In this document: positions 25,977 to 34,698 of the stretch, in pieces
Numbering within the stretch: position 1 is the first letter of the stretch
How the letters are laid out: every line of letters starts with the position of its first letter
Assembly (NCBI RefSeq): GCF_022758885.1
Contig: NZ_JALEBH010000001.1
Coordinates: forward strand, 682,001 to 746,000
Reading direction: 5' to 3'
Origin: Sphingobium sp. BYY-5
GTDB lineage: Bacteria; Pseudomonadota; Alphaproteobacteria; Sphingomonadales; Sphingomonadaceae
DNA length: 64,000 nucleotides
The notes under the pieces: model-generated
What the model was told of the DNA's origin: nothing
Seen by the model: the letters and a program-made list of their open reading frames with translations, nothing else
Databases searched by the model: none
Position numbers and translations under genes: made by a program

Positions 25977-26432
25977 TCAACTCAACCGGTCGATCGCATC
26001 CGCATCGAGGCCGCCGGGAATGATCATGATGGGGCAGGGGAGCTTGCCCGCATCGGCTCCGGCAAAGTGCGTGACCAGCTTGCCCGGATTGCCGCTGGCG
26101 GCTGCGCCCAGCACCAGGGCGGCGACGTCGTCCATTTCGTCCAGTGTCTTGCGCACCACGGCCACGGCATCGCCCTGACGCACGGTGATGCTGGGACGGA
26201 TGCCGGATTCATCGGTCAGCGTGCCCGCCGCGCTCGTCACCAGCGCCTCGGCGCGTTGCAGCGCTTCATCCTCCATCGTCGCCTGTACGCCGCCCCACTG
26301 GACGAACTCGGCCGGCGGGATCAGCGCCAGGATGCGGACGGCGCCACCGGTCTTGGCGGCGCGGCGCGCGGCGAAGCGCAGTGCGGTTTCCGCCTCCGGC
26401 GATTCGTCCACGACAACCAGATATGTCCGCAT
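25977..26432 (-). CDS. Universal stress protein, UspA family
   Basis: 151 residues, one Usp domain. The opening MRTYLVVVDESPEAETALRF and the nucleotide-binding stretch VLGAAASGNPGKLVTHFAGA followed by CPIMIIPG match the ATP-binding G-x2-G-x9-G pattern, though in slightly divergent form. Usp proteins modulate stress tolerance; a specific partner is not visible. It is divergent from pdhC across about 185 bases. Confidence 0.87.
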   Translation of the reverse strand: MRTYLVVVDESPEAETALRFAARRAAKTGGAVRILALIPPAEFVQWGGVQATMEDEALQRAEALVTSAAGTLTDESGIRPSITVRQGDAVAVVRKTLDEMDDVAALVLGAAASGNPGKLVTHFAGADAGKLPCPIMIIPGGLDADAIDRLS

Positions 26433-26617
26433 TTCTTATCGCCCCCGCGTTGAACTTATGGCCTCGATGGTCGGGAAAATGCACCCAACGAACCAGTGAG
26501 GTGAAATGTGAGCCATAAACCTCCCTTCCGCAAGCGGTCGCTTGACCGATCCGGAGAATGGGTGGAAACGGGGCGCCAAATGGCGCGAGCCGATAATCAA
26601 GAAGAGGCCCCGAACGC

Positions 26618-27904
26618 ATGAGCAAGACGATCCAGATGCCCGCTTTGTCCCCGACGATGGAGGAAGGGACGCTGGCCAAGTGGCTGGTCAAGGAGGGCGA
26701 CACGGTGTCGTCGGGCGACCTGCTGGCGGAAATCGAGACCGACAAGGCCACGATGGAATTCGAGGCGGTGGATGAAGGCGTGGTCGCCAAGATCCTGGTC
26801 TCCGAAGGTTCCGAAGGCGTGAAGGTCGGCACTGTCATCGCCATCATCGCCGAAGAGGGCGAGGATGTCGCTGCTGCTGCCGCTGGCGGGGCCAAGGCAG
26901 AAGCCGCACCCAAGGCCGATCCGGTCCCTGCCAAGGCGGAAGCCGCTGCGCCGGCGCCGAAGGCCGATGCTGTTCCGGCCAAGGCTGCCGCCGCTGACGA
27001 TCGCGTAAAGGCCAGCCCGCTGGCGCGCCGTCTGGCCGAAGCCAAGGGCGTCGACCTGTCGGCCGTGGCCGGCTCCGGTCCCAATGGCCGTATCGTGAAG
27101 GCGGATCTGGAAGGCGCCGCCCCCGCAGCCAAGGCTGCGGCGCCCGTCGCTGCCGCCCAGGCGCCTGCAGCCGCCGCCCCTGCGCCTGCCGCTGCCGCCG
27201 CGCAGGATTTCGGCATTCCGCACGAAGTCATCAAGCTCAGCGGTATGCGCAAGACGATCGCGCGCCGCCTGACCGAGTCCAAGCAGCAGGTGCCGCACAT
27301 CTACCTGACGGTCGACGTCCAGCTCGACAAGCTGCTCAAGCTGCGTGGCGAACTCAATGCCGGGCTGTCCAGCCGCAACATCAAGCTGTCGGTCAACGAC
27401 CTGCTCATCAAGGCGCTGGGCGTCGCGTTGATTCAGGTGCCTGAGTGCAACGTCCAGTTCGCCGGCGACCAGATGCTGAAATTCGCACGCGCCGATATCA
27501 GCGTCGCCGTGTCGATCCCCGGCGGCCTCATCACCCCGATCGTCACCGAAGCGGACAGCAAGGGCGTCGCCGCCATTTCGACCGCGATGAAGGATCTGGC
27601 CAGCCGCGCCAAGGACGGCAAGCTGAAGCCGGAGGAGTATCAGGGCGGCACCGCGTCGCTGTCCAACATGGGCATGTTCGGCATCAAGCAGTTCGAGGCT
27701 GTCATCAACCCGCCGCAGGGCATGATCCTGGCGATCGGCGCGGGCGACAAGCGTCCCTATGTCATTGATGACTCGCTCCAGATCGCGACCGTCATGTCGG
27801 CGACCGGCAGCTTCGACCATCGCGCGATCGACGGCGCCGACGGCGCGCGCCTGATGAAGGTCTTCAAGGAGCTGGTCGAAAACCCGATCGGCCTGCTCGC
27901 CTGA
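26618..27904 (+). CDS. pdhC: Pyruvate dehydrogenase complex E2, dihydrolipoyl acetyltransferase
   Basis: 428 residues. Transfers acetyl from the E1 product to CoA. One lipoyl domain (1-75) with the modified lysine K43 in [11 protein letters not shown], an Ala/Pro/Lys-rich linker (about 80-128), the peripheral subunit-binding domain ([17 protein letters not shown], about 130-165), a second Ala/Pro linker, and the catalytic domain ending with the active-site [13 protein letters not shown] near residue 400. The single lipoyl domain and [13 protein letters not shown] segment point to pyruvate rather than 2-oxoglutarate dehydrogenase. E1 subunits are not in this window. Its TGA overlaps the next gene's ATG. 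Confidence 0.93.
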   Translation: MSKTIQMPALSPTMEEGTLAKWLVKEGDTVSSGDLLAEIETDKATMEFEAVDEGVVAKILVSEGSEGVKVGTVIAIIAEEGEDVAAAAAGGAKAEAAPKADPVPAKAEAAAPAPKADAVPAKAAAADDRVKASPLARRLAEAKGVDLSAVAGSGPNGRIVKADLEGAAPAAKAAAPVAAAQAPAAAAPAPAAAAAQDFGIPHEVIKLSGMRKTIARRLTESKQQVPHIYLTVDVQLDKLLKLRGELNAGLSSRNIKLSVNDLLIKALGVALIQVPECNVQFAGDQMLKFARADISVAVSIPGGLITPIVTEADSKGVAAISTAMKDLASRAKDGKLKPEEYQGGTASLSNMGMFGIKQFEAVINPPQGMILAIGAGDKRPYVIDDSLQIATVMSATGSFDHRAIDGADGARLMKVFKELVENPIGLLA

Positions 27905-28305
27905 TGGCGCATCCCGACGAGCAGCCGCCGGAAATCAGTCCGGCGGTGCGGGTCATCGCCATGCCCGCCGACACCAATCCCTATGGGGATATTTTCGGCG
28001 GCTGGCTGATGAGTCTGATGGATTCGGCGGCGGGTTCCGTCGCGGCCCGGCATAGCCATGGGCGCGCGGTGACGATTGCCGTCGAGGGCATGACTTTCCT
28101 GCGTCCCGTAGTCGTCGGCGATGAAGTGTCTGTGTTTGCGTCGCTGAAATCGGTTGGTCGGACATCGATGCATATCGCGGTCGAAGCCTGGCGGCGCACG
28201 CGCCATGACGACCGTTCCTATCGGGTGACGCAGGCGACCTTCACCTTCGTGGCGATCGGCGAAGATCGCCAGCCCCGTTCCGTACCGCCCCTGCAGGCGG
28301 AATAA
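27904..28305 (+). CDS. Acyl-CoA thioesterase, YciA-like hotdog fold
   Basis: 133 residues. The pattern MPADTNPYGDIFGGWLMSLMDSA contains the conserved asparagine and aspartate pair of the YciA/BACH acyl-CoA thioesterases, followed by VTIAVEGMTFLRPVVVGDEVSV of the hotdog fold. It starts at the last base of pdhC (ATGA-type overlap) and ends 17 bases before lpd, so it is embedded in the pyruvate dehydrogenase operon. Hydrolysis of acyl-CoA is known for the family; a role linked to acetyl-CoA or CoA recycling here is inference. Confidence 0.85.
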   Translation: MAHPDEQPPEISPAVRVIAMPADTNPYGDIFGGWLMSLMDSAAGSVAARHSHGRAVTIAVEGMTFLRPVVVGDEVSVFASLKSVGRTSMHIAVEAWRRTRHDDRSYRVTQATFTFVAIGEDRQPRSVPPLQAE

Positions 28306-28322
28306 GATAAGAGAGACTAAGC

Positions 28323-29738
28323 ATGGCTGAGAATTACGATCTCATCGTTCTGGGCTCCGGCCCTGGCGGTTATGTCGCCGCGATCCGCGCGGCCCAACTG
28401 GGCCTGAAGACCGCCATCGTCGAGCGCGAGAATCTGGGCGGCATCTGCCTTAACTGGGGCTGCATCCCGACCAAGGCGCTGCTGCGGTCGGCCGAAATCT
28501 ATCATTATATGCAGCACGCCAAGGATTATGGCCTGGTCGCCGAAAAGATCAGCGCCGATATCGAGGCTGTGGTGAAGCGTTCGCGCGGCGTCGCCAAGCA
28601 GCTTAATCAGGGCGTTACCCACCTGATGAAGAAGAACAAGATCACCGTCCATATGGGCGACGGCAAGCTGGTCGCGAAAGGCAAGCTGAGCGTCACCAAG
28701 GACGGCAAGGTCGAGGAACTGACCGCCAAGCACATCATCATCGCGACCGGCGCCCGCGCCCGCGACCTGCCGCAGCTCAAGGCCGACGGCAAGCGCGTCT
28801 GGACCTATCGCCATGCCATGACACCGCCGGAAATGCCGACCAAGCTGCTGGTCATCGGTTCGGGCGCGATCGGTATCGAATTCGCCAGCTTCTACAACGA
28901 CATGGGCGCTGACGTGACTGTGGTCGAGATGATGGACCGGATCGTACCGGTCGAGGATGCGGACGTGTCCGCTTTCCTTGAAAAGGCCGTCAAGAAGCAG
29001 GGCATGACCGTGCTGACTAGCGCGAAGATCGAGAAGATCGCCGCGACCGACAAGGGCGTGACCGCGACGATCAAGGACAAGGACGGCAAGGATATCGCGG
29101 GCGAATATAGCCATGTGATCGTCGCCATCGGCATCGTCCCCAATGTCGAGAATATCGGCCTGGAAGATGTCGGCGTGGAGCCGGATCAACGCTATCATAT
29201 CAAGACCGACCCCTATGGCCGCACCAATGTCGAGGGCATCTGGGCGATCGGCGACGTGACTGCGCCGCCATGGCTGGCGCACAAGGCGAGCCATGAGGGT
29301 GTCATCACCGTCGAGGCGATCGCGCAGGCGCTGGGCAACAAGGATGTCCATCCCCATGCCATGGACGTACGCAACATTCCGGGCTGCACCTATTGCCACC
29401 CGCAGATCGCGTCGGTCGGCCTGACCGAGGCGAAGGCCAAGGAAGCCGGTTACGAGGTGAAGGTCGGCATGTTTCCCTTCATCGGCAATGGCAAGGCGAT
29501 CGCGCTGGGTGAGGCGGAAGGCTTCACCAAGACCGTGTTCGACGCCAAGACCGGCGAATTGCTGGGCGCGCACATGATCGGCGCGGAAGTGACCGAGATG
29601 ATCCAGGGCTATACCATCGGCAAGACGCTGGAGACGACCGAGGCGGAATTGACGCAGACGATCTTCCCGCATCCGACCATTTCGGAATCGATGCACGAAA
29701 GCGTACTGGCCGCTTATGGACGCGCGCTTCATATCTGA
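28323..29738 (+). CDS. lpd: Dihydrolipoyl dehydrogenase (E3)
   Basis: 471 residues. FAD flavoprotein that reoxidises dihydrolipoamide with NAD+. FAD-binding GSGPGGYVAA at residues 11-20, redox disulfide C42-C47 in GGICLNWGCIPT, NAD-binding VIGSGAIGIEFASF near 178-191, and the C-terminal catalytic H/E pair in FPHPTISESMHES near 452-457. It follows pdhC and the thioesterase and most likely serves as the E3 of the pyruvate dehydrogenase complex. Its last 23 bases overlap the start of the PAP2 gene. Confidence 0.95.
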   Translation: MAENYDLIVLGSGPGGYVAAIRAAQLGLKTAIVERENLGGICLNWGCIPTKALLRSAEIYHYMQHAKDYGLVAEKISADIEAVVKRSRGVAKQLNQGVTHLMKKNKITVHMGDGKLVAKGKLSVTKDGKVEELTAKHIIIATGARARDLPQLKADGKRVWTYRHAMTPPEMPTKLLVIGSGAIGIEFASFYNDMGADVTVVEMMDRIVPVEDADVSAFLEKAVKKQGMTVLTSAKIEKIAATDKGVTATIKDKDGKDIAGEYSHVIVAIGIVPNVENIGLEDVGVEPDQRYHIKTDPYGRTNVEGIWAIGDVTAPPWLAHKASHEGVITVEAIAQALGNKDVHPHAMDVRNIPGCTYCHPQIASVGLTEAKAKEAGYEVKVGMFPFIGNGKAIALGEAEGFTKTVFDAKTGELLGAHMIGAEVTEMIQGYTIGKTLETTEAELTQTIFPHPTISESMHESVLAAYGRALHI

Positions 29739-30453
29739 TCGCTGGACATGGCAGAAAGGCGCGGGGGCTTTGGCTCTCGCGCTTTTCTGTGTTCTGGGCA
29801 TCGCGCTGGCGCAGCGGACGGGGTGGCTCGACGGGCTGAATGTCGGGTTGATGACGCGGGTGGGGCAGGCGCGGGAGAGCGCCGCTGGGCAGGCGATCAC
29901 GCCGGTCATGCGGATCGCCTCGGTCCTTGGCGGGACGGCGGGGCGAATAGCATTTTTGGGGATCGCTCTCGCCTGGTTGCTATGGGCCGGCAGGCGTGGG
30001 GCGATGTTGTGGCTGACGCTCGCGATGGCGGGCGGCACTATCCTCAACCTCGCGCTGAAGCAGGTTTTTGCGGCGCCACGGCCGGACCTTCTGCCGCATC
30101 TCGATATCGTCCACAGCTACAGCTTCCCCAGCGGTCATGCGGCGGGGAACATGATGTTCTTCGGGCTTGTCGCGATGCTGGTCGCTTGGCGAGCAGGATA
30201 TGTCCTTGCGGCCTTGATGATCGCGCTGATCGGGGTCAGCCGGGTCTGGCTGGGCGTGCATTGGCCGAGTGACGTGACCGCCGGATGGATCGAGGGGGTT
30301 GGCTGGCTCTTGCTATGCCGCGTCTGGCTACCAGCGCGGGGAGGGGAGCAGCAGGGCGCGGCCGATGCTCCGGTGCGGCGGCATCCCGTCGCTGGTGACG
30401 AAGCCATGGACCCAGAAACTGTCGAACAGGGTCGCGGCGGCGATCAGCAATAA
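29716..30453 (+). CDS. PAP2-family membrane phosphatase
   Basis: 245 residues with about six membrane segments. The three catalytic motifs are complete: KQVFAAPRP (about 115-123), SFPSGHAAGN (about 136-145) and SRVWLGVHWPSD (about 175-186). Family members dephosphorylate phosphatidic acid, undecaprenyl pyrophosphate or phosphatidylglycerophosphate on the periplasmic side; which applies here is open. The start overlaps the lpd end by 23 bases. The polar C-terminal 40 residues are encoded opposite the end of the DUF2142 gene (126-base tail-to-tail overlap), which is unusual and suggests a recent stop-codon loss or a real tail. Confidence 0.82.
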   Translation: MDARFISDRWTWQKGAGALALALFCVLGIALAQRTGWLDGLNVGLMTRVGQARESAAGQAITPVMRIASVLGGTAGRIAFLGIALAWLLWAGRRGAMLWLTLAMAGGTILNLALKQVFAAPRPDLLPHLDIVHSYSFPSGHAAGNMMFFGLVAMLVAWRAGYVLAALMIALIGVSRVWLGVHWPSDVTAGWIEGVGWLLLCRVWLPARGGEQQGAADAPVRRHPVAGDEAMDPETVEQGRGGDQQ

Positions 30454-31815
30454 CGCGATAGCCGTGAGGGCGAAGAGGCGCGGCGCACCACGTAGTGGCC
30501 GATCCGGCGACAGCGCGAGCAGGATCAGGGGCAGCACTGGCAGGAAATAGCGGCCCTGTGTCCCCTGGATATAGTCGGCGCCGAGCGGCGTGCCGGTGAG
30601 ATACATGGCGGTTTCGATCAGCAGCGCGACCCCGACTGCGACCGCCAGCCACCAGAGCCGCTGGCCGATGCCGAAGCGTGCGCCCGCGCCGCTCGCCACG
30701 CCCGCGCCCAGCATCAGAACGGCAAGCGGATAAGCGAGCAGCGGCAGCAGGATGGCATTCCAGCCGAAGCGGCCGACGATCTGGAGCGCATAGACCGGTG
30801 CTCGCTCGATCATGCTGCTGGCAAGAATACGGCCATAGGCGAGGGGATCGCGCAGGATGATGGCGAGCTGGTCGTGCAGCGATGCGGTCATCATTGTCGC
30901 GCCGGTCTTGCGCGACTGGATATGGTAAAGCGCCTGACTGCCGCCGGAATAGTGCATCCAGCCGATGAAAGCGATCGCGCCCAGGGCCATGGCGCCCAGC
31001 ATCAGCCCCGGCCGCGGGTCATGGCGATGCTGCCGCCAGCGTAGTCCTGCAGCCATCAGCGGCAGATAGACGCCCTTGCACAGCGCCAGCAGCGGGCCGG
31101 CGACGAGCAAAGCAGTCGAGCGCGCGGGCGTCGCGCCCATGAAGCCGGTGCGCAGCGCCAGCGCGAGGCCGAGAAATCCAAGGCCGTTGATGACGGCGTC
31201 GGGGGACAAGGAACCGGTCTGATAGGCGAAGGTTGGCAGCAAGGCCGTGGCCAGCATGGCATTGCGGCCGAAGGGCAACAGGCGTAGCGCGGCGATCAGC
31301 AGCAGCAGGCCGGTCAGCGCATTGACCAGCCGCCCGACATAGAAGGCGTCGATCCACGGCAGGCTGAGTGCCTTGCCGAGCGACAGACCGGCCGCGCCCG
31401 GCGCATAGAGGCTGGGGGCGTAACTGGCGACATTGGGGAAGTCGGCGAAGGCGGTTCCGGGGCGGGAGTGATCGGCGGCGGCGCTGCGGGCCAGTTGCGC
31501 GCGGTCGAAGCGGCGGAGCGTGGCCGGAACGTCTGTCGGAAAATCGACCGCATGAATGTCCAGCGCGGCGCGGGGTAGTTCCGCGCCGATCGCGTCGCCG
31601 TGCCGTTCGGTCAGAAGCCGGCCCTGCATCAGCGAGAGCGCCTTCATATAATGCTGATTCTCATCCGGCGCCTGGAACGGCGGCGTCACGATCACGAAGA
31701 AGAAGGTGGCGATAGAAATAACGGCAAGCAACAGCTTTTCGGACGCACTCCACGGGGCGGCGAACAGCATGTCCGCGCCGCCATGTTGCTGTATCGATCG
31801 TCGTTCGTTTCGCAT
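30328..31815 (-). CDS. DUF2142 polytopic membrane protein
   Basis: 495 residues. About ten to twelve hydrophobic segments with a large first loop that opens PPFQAPDENQHYMKALSLMQG, the DE-containing motif typical of DUF2142, a GT-C glycosyltransferase-like family. Such proteins are often linked to surface polysaccharides, but the activity is not established and no polysaccharide cluster lies here. A second possible start is the ATG at 31770. The 3' end overlaps the PAP2 gene by 126 bases on the opposite strand. Confidence 0.78.
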   Translation of the reverse strand: MRNERRSIQQHGGADMLFAAPWSASEKLLLAVISIATFFFVIVTPPFQAPDENQHYMKALSLMQGRLLTERHGDAIGAELPRAALDIHAVDFPTDVPATLRRFDRAQLARSAAADHSRPGTAFADFPNVASYAPSLYAPGAAGLSLGKALSLPWIDAFYVGRLVNALTGLLLLIAALRLLPFGRNAMLATALLPTFAYQTGSLSPDAVINGLGFLGLALALRTGFMGATPARSTALLVAGPLLALCKGVYLPLMAAGLRWRQHRHDPRPGLMLGAMALGAIAFIGWMHYSGGSQALYHIQSRKTGATMMTASLHDQLAIILRDPLAYGRILASSMIERAPVYALQIVGRFGWNAILLPLLAYPLAVLMLGAGVASGAGARFGIGQRLWWLAVAVGVALLIETAMYLTGTPLGADYIQGTQGRYFLPVLPLILLALSPDRPLRGAPRLFALTAIALLLIAAATLFDSFWVHGFVTSDGMPPHRSIGRALLLPSPRW

Positions 31816-31878
31816 CGTCAGCGGCTGATCCCGGCTTACCTTATACCAGGATGTGTTGATGAGAACTCATATAGACCT

Positions 31879-31902
31879 GTTCTCCGGCGAAGGCCGGGGA
31901 AC
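31879..31902. repeat. Short hairpin repeat between corC and the DUF2142 gene
   Basis: A ten-base-pair stem (31879-31888 with 31893-31902, one G-U pair) around GAAG. The sequence matches the common GTTCTCCGGC/GCCGGGGAAC type of intergenic repeat. No T-run follows. The rest of the 194-base gap shows no gene. Confidence 0.6.
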
Positions 31903-32009
31903 CACCAGCCGATTTTGGTGAGTCATTCTCTCTGCAACCTGCAATGACGATGTATCGCTAGTCAGGCTTAATATTTCGCGACAGTATCGAAAAATTGCCG
32001 GGCGAGCGC

Positions 32010-32951
32010 CTATGCTTCCACCTCTTCCCGCTTAACCGGGGGATGCAGGCGCAGGCGGGTGACGCGGCGGCCGTCGCTGGCGAGGATTTCGAGCTTCCAG
32101 CCGCTTTCCTCATGTTCGAGAATTTCGCCCGGATCCGGCACGCGGCCCGCGAGGACGAAGGCGAGGCCGCCCAGCGTGTCCACATCCTCCTCGACATCGC
32201 CCAGCTTCCGGTCGATCTCTTCGGCGACATCGTCCAGTTCGGCGCGGGCGTCGGCATCCCACAGGCCGCCGTCGAGCGGAACCAGCATCGCTTCGGGCGC
32301 GTCGTCATGTTCGTCTTCGACTTCGCCAACGATTTCCTCGACCAGATCCTCGAAGGTGAGCAGGCCTTCGGTGCCCGAATATTCGTCCAGCACGATGGCG
32401 AGATGGGTGCGCTTGGCGCGCATTTCGGCCAGCAGGTCGAGCGCCCCCATGCTTTCGGGGACATAGAGCGGCTGGCGGATCAGCGGTTCCAGCGTTTCCG
32501 GCACCGGCGACTTGCCCGCGAGGATCGCGAAGGCGTCGCGGATGTGGATCATGCCGACGATGGTATCGAGATTTTCGCGATAGACCGGGATGCGGCTATG
32601 CCCGGCCTCGGCAAACAGCGCCGCGAGGTCGGCGAAACTCGCCTTCTCCTCGATCGCCACGATATCGGCGCGGGGGAGCGCCACGTCGTCGACCGTATGT
32701 TCGGAAAAATGGAGCAGGTTGCGGACCATCTGGCGCTCTATCGCCGACAGGTCGCCCTTGGCTGGCGAACCGCCATTCTCGTCCTGCTCGTCTTCGTCAT
32801 ATTCGTCGAGCGCTTCCTCCAGTTCCTTGCGGAGGCTGGATTCCTCACCATCGCCGAACAGGAGCGACTTTATGCCGCTCCATAGGCCACCCTCGTTGCT
32901 ACTGTCCGCTTCTTTCGAAGTGGCGCTGTCCTTCGGGCTGCCTTCAGCCAT
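32010..32951 (-). CDS. corC: CorC/TlyC-type CBS-domain protein
   Basis: 313 residues. A linker-rich N-terminus (1-70), two CBS domains (about 85-145 and 150-210: VALPRADIVAIEEKASFADL; HLAIVLDEYSGTEGLLTFEDL) and a C-terminal CorC_HlyC domain (about 225-310, FVLAGRVPDPGEILEHEE). Soluble, without the DUF21 membrane part. CorC-type proteins are linked to Mg2+/Co2+ efflux; sensing of nucleotides by CBS domains is known for the family. It lies at the end of phoH-ybeY-corC, nine bases after ybeY, the usual alphaproteobacterial order. Confidence 0.88.
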   Translation of the reverse strand: MAEGSPKDSATSKEADSSNEGGLWSGIKSLLFGDGEESSLRKELEEALDEYDEDEQDENGGSPAKGDLSAIERQMVRNLLHFSEHTVDDVALPRADIVAIEEKASFADLAALFAEAGHSRIPVYRENLDTIVGMIHIRDAFAILAGKSPVPETLEPLIRQPLYVPESMGALDLLAEMRAKRTHLAIVLDEYSGTEGLLTFEDLVEEIVGEVEDEHDDAPEAMLVPLDGGLWDADARAELDDVAEEIDRKLGDVEEDVDTLGGLAFVLAGRVPDPGEILEHEESGWKLEILASDGRRVTRLRLHPPVKREEVEA

Positions 32952-32960
32952 ATCTTAGTC

Positions 32961-33473
32961 CTAATCCCCTGTTGTGCGATCCCCATAGGGATCGGCAAGG
33001 CCCATGCTGGCGAGCGCCGCAATCTCCAGCGCTTCCATCGTTTCGGCCTCATTGTCGTCCATATGGTCATATCCAAGCAAATGAAAAGTCCCGTGGACGA
33101 TCAGATGCGTGGCGTGATCGGCGACCGATATGCCCTTTTCGGCGGCTTCCGCGGCACAGACGCCTTCCGCCAGCACGATGTCGCCCAGCAGCACCTCGCC
33201 ATCGTCGGTGTTGGCGGTGGCCTGGAGCAGGTCGTCCTGGACCATGGGGAAGGACAGGACGTTGGTCGGCTTGTCCTTGTCGCGATAGGCGCGGTTGAGG
33301 CTGTGGACCTCTTCATCGTCGGTCAGCTTGACCGCGACTTCATAAAGGGTCTGGTCCGTGGCGAAGGCGGCATAGGGGCTGTGCGCGATGGCGGTGCTGA
33401 CGGCGCGCTGGGCGAGAAATTCCCAGTCGATGTCCGGCCAGCCTTCTTCATGGAGGACGGCGACTTCAATCAT
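32961..33473 (-). CDS. ybeY: Endoribonuclease YbeY, rRNA maturation factor
   Basis: 170 residues. Zinc-dependent RNase for 16S rRNA 3'-end maturation and late ribosome quality control. The metal triad H127, H131 and H137 sits in HGTFHLLGYDH. LNRAYRDKDKPTNVLSFPM is the other family signature. It follows phoH, from which it is separated by about 100 bases containing a palindromic repeat, and precedes corC closely. Confidence 0.95.
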   Translation of the reverse strand: MIEVAVLHEEGWPDIDWEFLAQRAVSTAIAHSPYAAFATDQTLYEVAVKLTDDEEVHSLNRAYRDKDKPTNVLSFPMVQDDLLQATANTDDGEVLLGDIVLAEGVCAAEAAEKGISVADHATHLIVHGTFHLLGYDHMDDNEAETMEALEIAALASMGLADPYGDRTTGD

Positions 33474-33489
33474 TCAATCATTCCTTGTC

Positions 33490-33563
33490 CCGTTCGCACC
33501 GAGCGAAGCGAAGGCGCCTCGCTGCGCTCGGCATGGCACTTCGACTTCGCTCAGTGCGAACGG
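33490..33563. repeat. Palindromic repeat between phoH and ybeY
   Basis: Arms CCGTTCGCACCGAGCGAAG (33490-33508) and CTTCGCTCAGTGCGAACGG (33545-33563) are complementary with one mismatch, with further GCGAAG/CTTCG-type inner pairing. It fills the only gap inside the phoH-ybeY-corC run. Confidence 0.75.
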
Positions 33564-33571
33564 TGTGATTA

Positions 33572-34576
33572 TCAAGCATCCGGCCCCTCATAGGCCTGGA
33601 CGATGCGGCCGACGACCGGGTGGCGGACGACGTCGCCAATGCCGAAGGGCACCATGGCGATGCCCTCCACGCCGTCGAGCCGTGCCACGGCGTCAGCCAG
33701 GCCCGAAATGCCCGGCTGTGGCAAGTCGACCTGCTTGGGGTCGCCGCAGATGACCATGCGGCTGCCTTCGCCGAAGCGGGTCAGGAACATCTTCATCTGG
33801 GCGATGGTGGTGTTCTGCGCCTCGTCCAGCACGATGAAGGCGTTGGCCAGCGTTCGGCCACGCATGAAGGCCAGCGGTGCGATCTCGATCTCACCCGACG
33901 CGATGCGCCGCTCGACCTGTTCGGCCGGCAGCGTGTCGTGCAGCGCGTCGTAGATCGGGCGGAGATAGGGGTCGACCTTCTCCTTCATGTCGCCGGGCAG
34001 AAAGCCCAGCTTCTCGCCCGCTTCCACCGCCGGGCGGGACAGGATCAGGCGATCGACGCTGCCGGTGATGAGCTGGCTCACCGCCTGCGCGACCGCCAGA
34101 TAGGTCTTGCCGGTGCCTGCCGGGCCAAGCGCGAAGATGATGTCGTTGCGGTTCAGCGCTTCCATATAGGTGACTTGCGTCGCAGAGCGCGGGACGATCG
34201 TCTTCTTGCGCGTGCGGATCATCACCTTGGGGGGTTCGGCCACGTCGGTGCGGATGATGCCGTCCAGCGTCGGTTCGGACGACATGGCGATGACGGCCTC
34301 GACCGCGCCGGAGTCGATTTCCTGCCCCGCCACGATACGGTTATAGAGGCCGGTCATGACGTCGCGGGCGCGGGCGGCGGCTTCGGCATCGCCCTCGATC
34401 TGCAGCTTATTGCCGCGCGCGGCGATATAGACGCCAAGGCGATTCTCGATCGCGACGAGATTCTGGTCATATTGGCCGAACAGCGCACCTAGCAGATGCG
34501 GCCGTTCGAAGGTGACTTCCAGACGCGCGCGTTCGGCGGTTTCGGTGCGATGATTTTGATTGGGTTTTTTCGACAT
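33572..34576 (-). CDS. phoH: PhoH-family ATPase (PhoL type)
   Basis: 334 residues. An N-terminal KH-like RNA-binding region (about 35-95, VAIENRLGVYIAARGNKLQI) precedes a P-loop NTPase domain with Walker A GPAGTGKTYLA (151-161) and Walker B AFIVLDEAQNT near 247-257. The pairing with ybeY points to RNA or ribosome metabolism, as for the ybeZ gene of E. coli. The gene follows miaB in the same direction after about 120 bases holding a repeat. Confidence 0.92.
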   Translation of the reverse strand: MSKKPNQNHRTETAERARLEVTFERPHLLGALFGQYDQNLVAIENRLGVYIAARGNKLQIEGDAEAAARARDVMTGLYNRIVAGQEIDSGAVEAVIAMSSEPTLDGIIRTDVAEPPKVMIRTRKKTIVPRSATQVTYMEALNRNDIIFALGPAGTGKTYLAVAQAVSQLITGSVDRLILSRPAVEAGEKLGFLPGDMKEKVDPYLRPIYDALHDTLPAEQVERRIASGEIEIAPLAFMRGRTLANAFIVLDEAQNTTIAQMKMFLTRFGEGSRMVICGDPKQVDLPQPGISGLADAVARLDGVEGIAMVPFGIGDVVRHPVVGRIVQAYEGPDA

Positions 34577-34598
34577 TCAGCAGCCTCCCTTTCCCTTA

Positions 34599-34688
34599 GT
34601 CACACCCGCATGGGCGGGTATCCATCTCTTGCCGGTTGCGCCTGGTGGACAGGCCGGGAGATGGGTTCCCACCTGGGCGGGAACGACG
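34599..34688. repeat. Palindromic repeat between miaB and phoH
   Basis: Imperfect inverted arms built from CCCGCATGGGCGGGTATCCA on one side and TGGGTTCCCACCTGGGCGGG on the other, with CCATCTC and GAGATGG inside. This is the widespread CCCGC-type interspersed repeat. It lies between two genes of the same operon direction. Confidence 0.65.
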
Positions 34689-34698
34689 TTGAGTAGGT

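Noticed and set aside
28317..30047. 576-residue open frame on the minus strand
   Set aside because: Antisense to lpd and the PAP2 gene, without family features.
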